Positions 24,632 through 35,736 of a stretch of 64,000 nt of DNA are shown piece by piece. Origin of the DNA: Adiantum capillus-veneris (taxonomy: Eukaryota; Streptophyta; Polypodiopsida; Polypodiales; Pteridaceae); NCBI GenBank assembly GCA_014529385.2, contig CM043944.1, positions 81,145,884 through 81,209,883 of the forward strand, in the 5' to 3' direction. Positions within the stretch are counted from its first letter, which is position 1; each line of letters starts with the position of its first letter. A program made the translations under genes and the position numbers. The notes below the pieces were generated by a model. The model worked only from the letters and a program-made list of their open reading frames with translations. It made no database searches and was not told where the DNA came from.

Positions 24632-25688
24632 CTATGGCAAAAAGGCATAACTCGTCAAGAAAAAAAAAGGTCGTGGTAGCAAATAATGACGAAATCGTTG
24701 ACAAGCAAATATTACACTGGCCATCACTAGCTCTACTTCCGAGAATTTTCTCTCTGCTAACAACTTCACTCGGCTTGCACAATACACTGGCCTCATATAG
24801 TTGCCCTTCCCCTTTTGCAATAGCATGGCTCCAATGGCATCATCCCCTACTAATGGATTTACATAAAACACTTTCTCCCAATCAGGAGCCTGCATGGCTC
24901 ACAACCCCCCTAACACCTCTTGAAACACTTCTTCACACTTGTCACCCCATTGCAATGGATCATGCTTTTCCACTTGTATGGAGTAAACCATGCCATGTAC
25001 TTCACTTTGTGTATAAAAGTTTCCAATTTCTTTGTACTCGTAGGTGATGGAAGAGGAATAATAGACTTAAGCTTGTCTAGATCAGCCTCAATGCCATTTT
25101 CTGACACCATGTGGCCCAATAACTTCACTCTTGGCTATGCTAGATGACATTTCTTTGGATTTAGTTGTCCTCCACATTCATCATATCGAGCCAATACCAT
25201 CTGCAACTTCTCATGACGCTCAGCCCTACTACTGTAGACACAGAAGTCGTCCATAAAAGCTTTAACACAACTGCCAATGAATGGTGCCAATACCCAAGTT
25301 TCTCTCTCTTGATAGAAAGATGGTCCATTTGACAACCCAAATGGCAATACCGTATAGCAATAGCAACCCCATGGCGTAATGAAAGTTGTTTTTGTGCGGT
25401 CTTTAAGAGAAATCTTCAATTGAAAATAGCTTGAAAAACCATCACACACACTGTACCTCTCATAACCTCTGAATCCAAGATCTGGTCGATGAATGGAAGA
25501 GGATATGGGTTCTTCTTAGTGGCTGCATTTAAGGGATTAAAATCTACACAAATCCTCCACTTCCCATCCTTCTTTGGACTGACTACTACTGGACTCACCC
25601 ATTCTGTGGTCTCCACAGGGACTATGAACCCTGCCTTCAATAACTTGTCCACCTCTTCCTGCAAGGCTTCCATTTTCTCTTGACCCAT
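24632..25688 (-). pseudogene. pol: Element G reverse transcriptase and first RNase H
   Basis: RT fingers and palm: FIVPVETTEWVSPVVVSPKK, then KWRICVDFNPLN (25688-25416). The frame shifts near 25430-25449 and continues LPFGLSNGPSFYQ and the catalytic FMDD (about 25240). A stop near 25137 precedes LLGHMVSENGIEADLDK. RNase H remnants follow at 24895-24632 (GDDAIGAMLLQ, VYCASRVKLLAERKFSEVE). Dead through at least one frameshift and several stops. Confidence 0.9.
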
Positions 25689-25691
25689 CCT

Positions 25692-27065
25692 TCATAGCCT
25701 TTGCCGCACTGGCTTAGCACCTTCTTTCAGCTCTATATGCATCTCTTCGCCCTTAAACCCTCTGATCTCTTCATAGGAAGTACTGAACAAATCAGGAAAA
25801 CTAGCCAGCATGTGCAAATATATCTCCTTCTCCATAGCTGAGAGGTCTCCACTGATCATTTGTGTCATCAATTCCTGCTTCTTTGACAATTCAATCTTGG
25901 TTTGCATCAGCCCTTCAATCACTTCATAAGGCCCTTCACTTTCATCTTCAACCTCATTTGCAAATGCGACTAAACCAGACTCCTGGATTCCTTTGTCAAT
26001 CAATAGAATTGCAACATCAACATCTTCATCACTATTGGTAGTGCTATCACTGTCCTCATTAGAAACTGTGGAATAGTCTTCATCACTAGACTCATCCTCA
26101 TCTTCATAAAGCTCTTCTAATTGTTTCCTTGTGTCCATATTATATAGCTTCTTGGCACCTGTCTTTCCATAGAGGCTAATAGTACCACATCGCCAATCTT
26201 GAACAGCTCCCACTGCACGTAACCATGGTCTGCCCAGTATAATAGGATATGCTCCCAACCCCGCCGGCATCAAATGAAAATCAACCACTGCCTTTGTATC
26301 ATATGCTTCCACTTCTAAGATCTTTACAACACCCAAACATTTTACCTTCTGATGGTTTGTCAATCTGATCCGAAACCCTGACACCCCAGTCACTGTAAGA
26401 CCCATCTTCTCAACGCATGAGTGTGTTATGACACATATTTGGGCTCCACCATCCACATAACCTTGTCCCATATTTTTTCTTTTATGCCACACATCTACTA
26501 TTGGGAAAATGTCTGGTAGCTCGTCCATTTCCAACACCTTCACTGAACCTCTCTGTGGCTCTTTCTCCATTGGGTTAACCATCCTCTTCCACTGTTGCTT
26601 TAGCTTAGGCACCATCTCTATAAGCTGCCCAAAAGTAACATCAGCTTTCCTGCTTGTCAAATCCTCCTTCAAGTCATAACTTAATTGCCCATCCCCTAGT
26701 GGAAAATCAGAAACATGAAACTTGCGACGAGACCTCCTTTTCCTCTTGGCCTTGATATCCTCGCCTTCATGGCTCTTTCCCTTCTTCTTACTAGGACCTG
26801 GGGAACTTCTTCCTTCCTTGTCCTCTGTGGTCCTCTTCCCAATAGGCATCACTAATGTATCCTCTAGCTTTGATGCCTTCTCCAAGGTAACCACACTTAA
26901 CACTTTTTTCTTTCCCTTTTCCTCCTGGGTTAATCCACTGGCTCCTTCTTCTCCCTTGATTTCAATGCCATAATCATTTGACCTAGTTAGAACCTGTCTT
27001 GGCAATGCATACATGTCTCCCCCCATCCTCGGTGGCTTATCACATTGCGGGCTGATGTGTCCCAA
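25692..27065 (-). pseudogene. Element G zinc-knuckle end and aspartic protease
   Basis: A 457-codon open frame. It continues from the gag zinc knuckle (CYNCGELGHISPQC, straddling the 5' end near 27085). Basic and acidic linkers come next (KKKGKSHEGED, RKRRSRRKF), then the protease: GQGYVDGGAQICVIT around residue 210 and YPIILGRPWL around residue 275. DGG replaces the usual D[ST]G, as in element F. A strongly acidic stretch (EDEDESSDEDYS) follows and leads into the RT linker. A stop (25689-25691) separates it from RT. Confidence 0.88.
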
Positions 27066-27092
27066 CTCTCCACAATTATAACATGTGGGTGT

Positions 27093-28126
27093 CTACCTCC
27101 CAAACCTACCATTACTTTGTCCACCACCATTCTTGGGTCTTTCTTCACCTCCTGGCTGATTTGAAAACCTCCCTCGACCTCGATTATTTCCCACTTGACC
27201 TTGCATGTTTAGGATGATATTCTTCATTAAATCTACCACTTGCCTCATGTCTTGCCTTAGGCCATCATCTTGCACTGCTGTAGTGACCACTGCTGGCGTA
27301 ACTTGAGGAGTAACAGAAACCACTGGTTCATGATGACCCGCTTGCATGCGACCTTGTAAAGAGTCCATAGGCTGAAATTCATACCTCATGGGCAAAGATT
27401 CTACTCCTAGCTGGCACATTTTCCATCATCTTGCCTTAGGCCATCATCTTGCACTGCTATAGTGACCACTGCTGGCATAACTTGAGGAGTAACAGAAACC
27501 ACTGGTTCATGATGAACCGCTTGCATGCGACCTTGTAAAGAGTCCATAGGCTGAAATTCAGACCTCATGGGCAAAGATTCTACTCCTAGCTAGCACATTT
27601 TCCTCAGCTTCCACTCTTTGTTCCTTGCCACCTCCAATGCATCTTCATATGTTCTAGGCTTCTTTAGCTCCACTCTCCAACGTATATTCTCCCAAAGACC
27701 AGCCAAGAACCTATCCTTCTTCATCATGTCAGGTGGGGGTACTTGTGGTGCTAAGGCCTTGCACATCCTCTCCCATGCCAATGAGAACTTACATATGTAC
27801 GCATCTACTGGCTCACCTTCCTTCTGCACCAAACCCTGTACTTCTTGCCACACTTTGTCAGGATCTTCTATCTTCACAAACTCCACTTCCAATCCATGCC
27901 TTAGATTGTCCCAACTCAATTTTACAGGTGGATCAGCCACACGCAACTCCTCTTCAAATGATTTGGACCAAACTCGTGCATCACTCTTCAAACAGATTTG
28001 GAGAAGACGTAACATCTGTGTAGGGTCATGAATCTGGTTGCTAATGCAGGCAACCTCCATCTTTTCCAAAAAGTCTTCCACATCTTCATCACTTCTTCCA
28101 TGAAACTCTGGATAAGAGAAAGCCAT
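27093..28126 (-). pseudogene. gag: Element G gag, broken by a 179-bp tandem duplication
   Basis: The likely start is the Met of MAFSYPEFHGRSDED (28126). The capsid domain shows WDNLRHGLEVEF, a Q-rich/helical core and FLAGLWENIRWRVELKKP, typical of Ty3 gag. The frame ends near 27590, where a 179-base direct duplication (27251-27429 and 27430-27608) breaks it. It resumes at 27419-27093 with a Gln/Pro linker and an Arg-Gly-Asn-rich nucleocapsid-like region (RGRGRFSNQ). Removing one repeat unit should restore continuity because 179 is not a multiple of three. Confidence 0.88.
27251..27608 (-). repeat. 179-bp tandem duplication inside element G gag
   Basis: Two adjacent units (27251-27429, 27430-27608) differ at only a handful of positions. 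The flanking CATCATCTTG phrase may have mediated slippage or unequal exchange. Confidence 0.93.
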
Positions 28127-28201
28127 GGCTACCCAAGTTACTATGCTTTGAGAACCCCTTCGAACACACGTGCAAGAACCCAAAACTTTTAACTGACTCA
28201 A

Positions 28202-29171
28202 TTCCCAAAAACTTCAATGGGGCTCAACTTTAGATAAGGACAAACACATGCACATCAAATGAGTTTTCATAGTTAATCATCGGAATTACAACAGGCAAAG
28301 GACATTCCAAGATCTCTCGTAATCTTCTTGGCCCAAACATAAAGACTATGCGCTGCTGGAAAAAAATCTTCCTGGACACATGAACATTTATCTGGATTCT
28401 TTGAGTTAAATGAAAAGGAGTGAACTAAGGTCTGTCGTGATTTTCCATTAAAAGCCATCCATGTAGCTTCCAAGAAAGCACACTTGAATAATCCTCTGAT
28501 TTTGCCAAAATTTCAACAGCATAACATCATAAATGGCTTAAAAGACCAAAAAACCAGCCATCATATCTTGGAAAAATTTTGGCAGAGTTTCCTCAGAAGT
28601 AGAGCAATAGGAACCCAAAATATAGATTGTATATGTATGCATAAACTGCCAACAATAGAACCCGAGCATCAAGTAAGACTCACTAGTACATAGCCTATGG
28701 CGAGGTCACAAAAAGGGTGCTCCAGCTACCTTTATCACCAAAAGGATCTCCACATTTGAGAATTCCCCAGCTCAATAAAACCTCACGCTATCGACCCTCA
28801 CGCGAAGGCTTATGCAAATCTCGTATAGTCAAGTCTCAAAAATGACTATCTTCCAGACCAAGTCTCAGAAATGACAGGGATTGCCAAATAAAACCAAGTA
28901 TGGCTCCACAAAGGCGTACAATGGCAGTTTCCACAAGTAACGTACAATCCAGCAGACAATGCGCTCAAACAAGCGCCAAGTGATGCATACCCACAGCAAC
29001 TGCAAGTGACTACCACCGTCAATGTATCACTCTACTCCCGCTACATGTACCTGTGTGAATCACCTGTACCTATACCTGTCCCTGTAACCTGTAACCTGTA
29101 ACCTATAGTCTGCAACCTGTAATCCTGAATCTCGAAGCTTGAAGCTCGAAGCAGAAGGTACTGGAAGAAGA
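28202..29171 (-). other. 5' leader of element G
   Basis: About 1 kb between the PBS and gag on the minus strand. No retroelement motif or long frame. CTGTAACCTGTAACCTGTAACC-like short repeats occur near 29075-29120. Confidence 0.6.
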
Positions 29172-29189
29172 TCCTCCATGGGGGCGCCA
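29172..29189 (-). other. Primer-binding-like site of element G
   Basis: On the minus strand TGGCGCCCCCATGGAGGA lies six bases after the 5' LTR end. TGGCGCC is a common PBS start; I do not assign the tRNA. Confidence 0.65.
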
Positions 29190-29195
29190 AAAGAA

Positions 29196-30337
29196 TGTGA
29201 GCGGGATAAAAACACACAGAACTCCTCTATAAGGATCCTACACACACTCTTGGGATGATATACACACACACTATGGGGCACCACTCGGCTTACACAACCC
29301 ACCTGGCCGAGACAAGGAACACACCGATGGAGTGAGAGGAGAGAGACTACCCTTTTACCCACTCCACACAGAGAGAGAGACACACACACACACCCAAAAA
29401 CTCAGCTCAAAAGAGGAGAATTTCTGATGTTTAGATACAATTGATCTTGGGCCAACACCAATGGGGAAAATAGCTCACACAATATGGGTAAAAGATGCCA
29501 GATACAATCACAAATTGGAGCAGAAGCTTCGCTCATAGGAGAAACTTACACAGCAAAAACAACCAAAAAAGAGTGAGAAATTTGGCAAAATTGGCAGTGC
29601 CATCGCGTACGGAACGGCCCAAAACCCCAGTCTACAATGTCAAAGTGCTCAAATCCGACCTCGAATGAGTAGTTTACGACCAAAACAGGGTCCAAAAACC
29701 CCAAAAACACAATTGCGGCTATTCCTCCTCTTCTCTCCACATTTTTTCTGGTCTTCTCTCTATTTTTTCAGTTCCCACACTTAGCTTTATTACTTGGGCA
29801 CCCTTGGCCTTTTAGATGACCTCAAACGGACCCCGAACATGCCAAAAACTGACCTCGCAGTGCATAGTTGTCACCCTGCTGCATCCATACGCACACCTGG
29901 CACTCGACTTTTTTCAATAATGCATCCTGCCACCACATGAAGTGGCCCCAAAATATGGTCCTCATGATGACCTTTCTTCATAATTATCACAAGAAAAGAT
30001 CCACGTTGTGCCCGTACTTCTCCACCTGAAAGTATTGACCCCATTCGACCTCCTAACGCCACTAGATTCCATCTGACGCACCTACTTACCTCATGTCATC
30101 GGCCCGCGGATAGCTTTCTTGAGAAGTTTTACGCGCTACCAACTCCTCATTATTATAAAAAAACACACTGGTACTAGTGATAGTGAAATTCGATGCACTA
30201 TGTACACCCTGTCCTACCTGTGCACATGTGGGCCCCACGTAACCACGTGGCTTTGGAAAATGGGCAATCCTTCATTTGATGCACCATGCATGTGTATGTA
30301 CATATGCACAATCCCTTGCTCCAAAACACTCCTGACA
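29196..30337 (-). mobile_element. 5' LTR of element G
   Basis: 1142 bases matching the 3' LTR with scattered differences. On the minus strand it begins TGTCAGGAG and ends CGCTCACA. Confidence 0.9.
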
Positions 30338-33300
30338 ACGGTGTCTGTAATCTGGATCTGCATAGGTGCTGGTTCTAGACCTTTGGGTATCTTCTACCAA
30401 ACTCCTTAATTGCTTGACTCGCTCAATCTCCTCTGTAGGGTTTGGATAAGGTCCTATCTTCTTCTTGGATCCTGGCCATTGTGGCTCATGAAGATCTTCC
30501 TTGTTGGTTCTCTCTTAGTGGTTGTTTTGGTCTCCATGGTTTCACCTGAATCAGAATCCTCTTCAGCGTCGTCCATATATACGGGGTCGTCACCAGTCCC
30601 TATGTTTGTCTTTGAACTGGGGTCTGACTTCGCTGCTTTTTGCGATCTCTTCCTTCGTGTTTTCTTATTTTTATGAGATTGGGCAATTGATGGCGTGTCT
30701 CTTTCCTCAAGAATATAATTTTGTTTTTGGAGCATCGATCATGTGAATACGTTTATTGGTACCACAGGTGTACTTTGTGATGGCTCCTTGGTAACTTCAA
30801 TCAAGTTTAATGGCGTGATCTTCGGTGCATTTGGATTATTTGGACATTGGACAATCAAATGATATATGCCACATTGATTACACATGAGTATTGGCATTGT
30901 AGACGTGCTTGCTTGATTGGTTTGCATTAGTGTGGCATTCTTTTGTAGCCTAATAGGACACTCGGCTACACAATGTGGACCTCCATACTCATAGCATTGA
31001 AGAGGTGGTCTCTTAACAGTGTAATTGATATTTTGGCCTCTTACTGCAAGAGCATCTACTTGATAGACAGGTTTGAGTTGTCCCCAATAGTCCTCCATGT
31101 AGTATTGTGGACTTTCTTCAAGCACATCCAGCCCATAGTCAATATTAGGATCTATATCTCTAAAGAAACAATAGATGACTCACAACCCACTTGATTCACA
31201 GAAGTGATCCTCAGATGTGGTGGTTGCGGTCCTACACTGGAGGTGGTAAGGGTGTTGTTTGAACAACATTTTGGGCCTTAGGGACCATGTGTTGTGCTGT
31301 TTGTTCAAGAGGTGGAGCCGGCATCAATGCAGGCACTCGAGGTGTGTATGTCCATGCTAAGGTTGGTCTATTGGCCATCGCGCGCTTAAATACTATGCAA
31401 TCCTTAGCTTGATGACCATACCTCCCACAGGCATTGCAATTCCCATTGAATTTTACTCTAAAAGTAGGGCATTCACTGGCACTATGTGGTCCATAGCATA
31501 CTGAGCACCATTGTTGCTCCCTTCTTGGATACATATGATTGTTTTGCTAAGCACGATTGTCTCTAAGACTCTCTTGAATAGCCTTGGTGAGATCTGCTAA
31601 AGTCATCTCAGATATCTTTGGCTCCTTAGCAATAGGCTTTAGGGTCATTGGCTGATGCTCAGATGCTTGCGAGCTAATAGATTTAGGCTCAACAGACACT
31701 CTTTCTCCTTGAATCATTAAATTATCCTCCAATTGGATCGCATTGGTGGTGACTGCTTCCCAAGTGGTGATACCTCTAATGACTAGTCCATTGTAGATAT
31801 ACTCATGTCGTAACCCCCTAATGAATCTATCAAGCAATTGGTTATTATTGAAGTGCTCATTTGGATTACAACGAGAATTCAAATGCTTCAAGCGACTAAT
31901 AAAGTCTCTCACCGACTCTCCTTCCTCTCGTTGGGCTTTTTGGAGCTAAGAGGCTACACCTCAAAACACTCCCTCTCGTATGTATTCTTTCAAGAACAAT
32001 CTCCTAAGAGTAGGGTAAATCGTTTTTTCTTCCACCCTTAGGGTTCTATACCAATCCCTAGCCTTTCCACTTAAGGTTAGGCTTAAAGAATTACTCTTAT
32101 GAAGGTCATTGTGTTCTCCTAGAGAATCGCATATTTGTTCAAACACTTGGATATGCTTTCTCACATCCCCGTCTCCACTAAATTTTTGTGTGAGTTTGGC
32201 TATTTGTACTGCCTTAATTCTAGGCTCTCTATCAGGCATGTTACGCATATTCTCAGCAATATATCGACCAATAGCTTGAGCAAATGTTGCCAAGTCACCT
32301 AAGTGAGCAGCCACCATGGACGAAGGCGCTCTAGAGAGTACATGTGGAGTAGGTATTGGCATTGGGCTTGGCGCATAGGAAGCCCTTGGGTTCCATGTTG
32401 GGTACGATGTTGTGCCATGTGGTGGCCCAAAGTTCATATGTGTGGCCCTAGGCATAGCAGACGTCGAATGTGACATGCTAATGCTAGCCGGTATAGTCCC
32501 ATGGAAATAAGAACTTGGGTGTTGTGGTTGTGGAGCATAGGGAGTTGAAACAATGGGAGGGGTAGGGACTACATGAGTGCAATGACCCATAGGTGCATAC
32601 GATTGGTACACACTTGTAGGTACTGTTGCAGGCATTGAGCTACCATGTAGTGCTGCTTTACTAACAAATGAGGTCCATGGCCTGTTTCTCGGCATGCCCA
32701 TCATTGGGGTAGGCATGGTAGCCGTGGTGTCATCAAGGGAAAGATGAGCTAGACTTGGAAAGGTAAAGCTATCACATGTGAGCTCAAATTGCACCGAGAC
32801 CCTAGCAAAACAACATATGGAGGATCCATCGGACTTACCGAGGGAGTCTCCATTTGCAATAAGGTCGGTTGTTTAGCCTTTCTTGTATCCAAGAATATCA
32901 TGAGACCCGTTGAAGGCATGTTGATCCCCTTGTTCTGTCTCTCTAACTCAATGACCCTATGGATGACCTCACAAACTCTTTGTTGTTGATCCTCCACACT
33001 AGTGGCACCCATTGTGGATTGTAGAATATCTAACCAACCCACGTGATAGGTGTGACCTCTGTATAGATCGGTTAGAGTTTCTGTTTGTAGTTCGTACTCC
33101 CATTTCTCATTTAAGAACACTCCATCTAGGATTGAGGTGCTAGGGGTGTCCTTTGAGCTAGATGCAATGTTGCTTTCTAGGGTTGGCCCTTAGTGGTTGC
33201 TAAGTCAGGAGCACTCGATTGCTCTCTTAGCAAGGATATTGACATAGGGGCTTTCACTTTTAACTCTCTTCATTGCTCCGCCTTGCATAAGCTCTCGACT

Positions 33301-33825
33301 TCCTTTTCCCTCGCTGCAAGGATATACCGCTCAACCTCTTGCACTTCGGCAAGGCTTCTTTCTACCATCGGGTAATATGACCTTCGAGGGAAATAACTCT
33401 GAAGAGTCAGAAGGTGCAGTGAATGAAGTATTCACATGAACATTCTCTAAGGGTATAGGATCTACGTTGGTCACGAATGGAGAATTTACTTCCCCACCCC
33501 CCTCATTTACATCATTAGCTCCATGTTCAGAGCGAGTGGCTCTACTAGAGGTTTCCTCCAGGCGGCTAAGCACGCTTGGCCCAGACCGCGGGCCCATGGC
33601 ATGCATGTCTTGGCTTGAGCTATCGGGGTTAGGCATTGGAAAATCCTCCATGATGTTGTAGTCAGAGGAAGAGTCACTAGCCGCTATGTTCGGGTCTTGG
33701 TTTGTACTACTTTGGGTCCCCGTCGAGGGCCCGAAACCTAAGGTAGGTGAATATTGAGAACTCGCGCATGTCAAAATTCTCTCTAGTTGCTCCGTCTCTA
33801 GCACATGACCATAGTGCAAATGCAT
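30338..33825 (-). pseudogene. gag: Element F gag with four zinc knuckles
   Basis: Minus-strand gag frame broken by several stops and frame changes, starting near 33825. The N-terminal part (33825-32749) is Ser/Asp/Pro-rich. A long Pro/Met/Ser/His-rich region (32794-32300) precedes the capsid (about 32250-31550: LTQKFSGDGDVRKHIQVFEQ, ARDWYRTL, ESVRDFISRLKHLN, LLDRFIRGLRHEY). Four CCHC-like knuckles follow: CSVCYGPHSASEC, CNACGRYGHQAKDC, CYEYGGPHCVAEC (one Cys changed) and CNQCGIYHLIVQC. The frame enters an acidic/basic linker and reaches element G at 30338. Beyond G it continues in frame into the protease at 21482 (ITDTV then FPTQQQPHQV). Most plant gags have one knuckle, sometimes two. Confidence 0.82.
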
Positions 33826-34537
33826 GTGCCTTTGTCACCCTACAAGCGTCGGTGATTAACCTCGAAGGTTAACCGCTTACTTTTTTAAGCGTACGTTTTC
33901 ACTCGTGTTTTTTACGTTTTTTAAGTTTTTTTAATAATCGATTTTTTGATTAAAGTGTGTGATAGCTCAAAACAAGCGTATCACTCAGAGGGTCGCGGTG
34001 TGCATTATAGCACAATGTTCGAACACCTGAAGCTCTGTTGGTCCTCAAAAAAGTCGATTTTTAACTACGTGTAAAGCTAAAATTCGTAATTGTAAAAGGT
34101 GACATATGCCTAAGCCTAAGCGTGAGCTTGGGCTTGGGTCTGGGAGATATTCCCGATCCCGGTCCTATCTTTAAACTTTTTTTTTTTTTGTAAAGAATAA
34201 GGTCACCGAGGCCTGCGGGAGAGCACACACACACTCTCTACCTACCTACTTCCAGGTAATAAACCTACTGTTACACACCAACACACTCTATTAGCTCTCA
34301 CAGATCTACTTCCTACTTGCTGTACATTACATTACAGAGAACTAACAACCTTAATACTAACACCTTACACAAAGAAAAAACACAGTACCTTTGAAAACTC
34401 CATTAGCAAAAAAAAAAACACAGTAGTAACACAAAACCTTCTTCTCAACACACACACCCTTCTTCCTTACCTTTCCTACAATTGAAATTGCACCACAAAA
34501 GAAGCACAGAGTGCCATTCAAGCTTAGTGTATGGCAT
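33826..34537 (-). other. 5' leader of element F
   Basis: Non-coding leader between the F PBS and gag. It has T/A runs (a 13-T run near 34172) and no motif-bearing frame. Confidence 0.55.
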
Positions 34538-34555
34538 TCCCCGGCAATGGCGCCA
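34538..34555 (-). other. Primer-binding site of element F
   Basis: On the minus strand TGGCGCCATTGCCGGGGA, four bases inside the 5' LTR end. This is the PBS type common in plant Tat/Athila elements. Confidence 0.8.
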
Positions 34556-34559
34556 ACAA

Positions 34560-34660
34560 TGTGCACGTATGTCACACGTGTCAATGCAAGGAACTTGCCG
34601 ATACACCGTGTGTGAGCCACAAAAGAGCCACAAATGGATCCAAGCACACAACAAGCCTAA
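34560..34660 (-). mobile_element. Truncated 5' LTR of element F
   Basis: Only about 100 bases remain, matching 17531-17630. The rest is replaced at 34661 by element E internal sequence, which marks a deletion or recombination junction. Confidence 0.82.
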
Positions 34661-35736
34661 ACTTCAGTCAAAGTCTTTAGCCCAGCCAATTCACGTACAC
34701 GAAGAAGCCTCTACATCAAAAGCCAAACCCTCGACAACACAATGGAAACCAAAGCGCAAAGTCTATCAACCAAAGTTTCCATCGCAACCAAGCCTCCACA
34801 AAAGAAAGAAACAGGTCAACCAAGTGTTAGTATCCAAGGAGTACATCAAGGAAAAAGATCCAATCTGGGTACCAGCATCAAAAGAACCACGACAAGAAAA
34901 AGTCACAGGTTGGATAGCATCAAACAGTTCAATCACTGCTCAAGGCTACTATGACGAGACATCAAAGTATGGGTCAAAAAACCAAAGGTAACATCTTGGA
35001 CATACCCAGCATGTGGTATCTCTTGACAACAAATGAACAGGGCATCAAGCGCAGGTCTAAATGTTCATACAGGAGTAAAAACAGGTACAGGAAGAAGAAG
35101 CAAAGACCTTCCAAGCAACAAACATTGAAGCAGTTGTGGGTACCAAAGTCAGAGCTCTGCGGTGAAAATATCCCACAAAGTCAAGCTAAGGTCACACAGC
35201 AAGCAGTGCAACGAATGATCCCAGTCAATCTATTGGAAGCACAAGGATACTATACAGGTAACACTTAAATTTGGTTGCTAAAGATTAAAGTTTCCCCTGA
35301 GATCATGAAGAAAACTCATGTAGCACAACATGCCCAACAACGACAACCCAACTACGCAACCATGAGTGCTACAACTCCAAGGTGGATCCCTCATCATTTA
35401 CTACAGGAGCAAGGCTTTTACAAATGTAACAGCAATATTTGGACACTGAAGCCAAAGGACCATCAAGTGAAACAAGCAACAAGGCAAGTAGAAAAGCAGG
35501 TCACACAAGGACCAAGGACAACTTGGATTCCAAAACCTATAGCCGAAAAGCAACAACAGAGGCCCACAACTAGTCTACAGCCTCTTATCAACAAAGGTAA
35601 AGCAAGGATACAAGAAGAAGTCATAGTTTTAAAGAACACAGTCTGGAAGAAGACTTCATCAACCATTACTTCAACCTCAAAACCTAACTTGGGAATTCAT
35701 CAAAACAGACAGCAGGCTTTTGGAACAGATTCTTGA
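34661..35736 (+). pseudogene. Partial duplicate of the element E C-terminal repeat region
   Basis: 34661-35686 is nearly identical to 40586-41610. Across several frames it encodes the C-terminal repeats: DPIWVPASKEPR ... GWIAS ... AQGYYDE; KQLWVPKSEL ... RMIPVNLLEAQGYYTGN; RWIPHHLLQEQGFYKCNSNIW; TWIPKP. After 35686 it diverges from the main copy and reaches a stop at 35736. It has no start and is best seen as a fragment of another E copy fused here. Confidence 0.75.

Larger units (their letters stand above)
21483..30337 (-). mobile_element. Element G: near-complete Tat-type Ty3/gypsy retrotransposon
   Basis: LTRs at 21483-22630 and 29196-30337 bound an interior with, in minus-strand order, leader, gag, zinc knuckle, protease, RT, RNase H, a second RNase H, integrase and a basic tail. 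Two RNase H domains in this order mark the Tat branch (Ogre/Retand-like). It has a PBS-like TGGCGCC site at 29172-29189 and a purine tract next to the 3' LTR. It is inserted in the F coding frame with a 4-5 bp duplication of ACGG(T). The interior has several stops and one duplication, so this copy is not autonomous as it stands. Confidence 0.92.
17531..34660 (-). mobile_element. Element F: gag-protease LTR retrotransposon split by element G
   Basis: Minus-strand element. Its 3' LTR is 17531-18167 and its 5' LTR is cut down to 34560-34660. A PBS of the TTGGCGCC...TTGCCGGGG type lies at 34538-34555, and a polypurine tract abuts the 3' LTR at 18168. Inside are gag with several zinc knuckles, an aspartic protease and a C-terminal tail; no RT, RNase H or integrase is visible. 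Element G occupies 21483-30337. Without G the element is about 8.3 kb. It is likely non-autonomous and related to Tat/Athila elements by PBS type. It sits in the 3' LTR of element A, and its 5' LTR is fused to element E at 34660/34661. Confidence 0.82.

Noticed and set aside
22659-28126. Endogenous pararetrovirus origin for the RT in element G
   Set aside because: LTRs, integrase, polypurine tract and dual RNase H identify a Ty3/gypsy retrotransposon. No movement protein or inclusion-body gene is seen.
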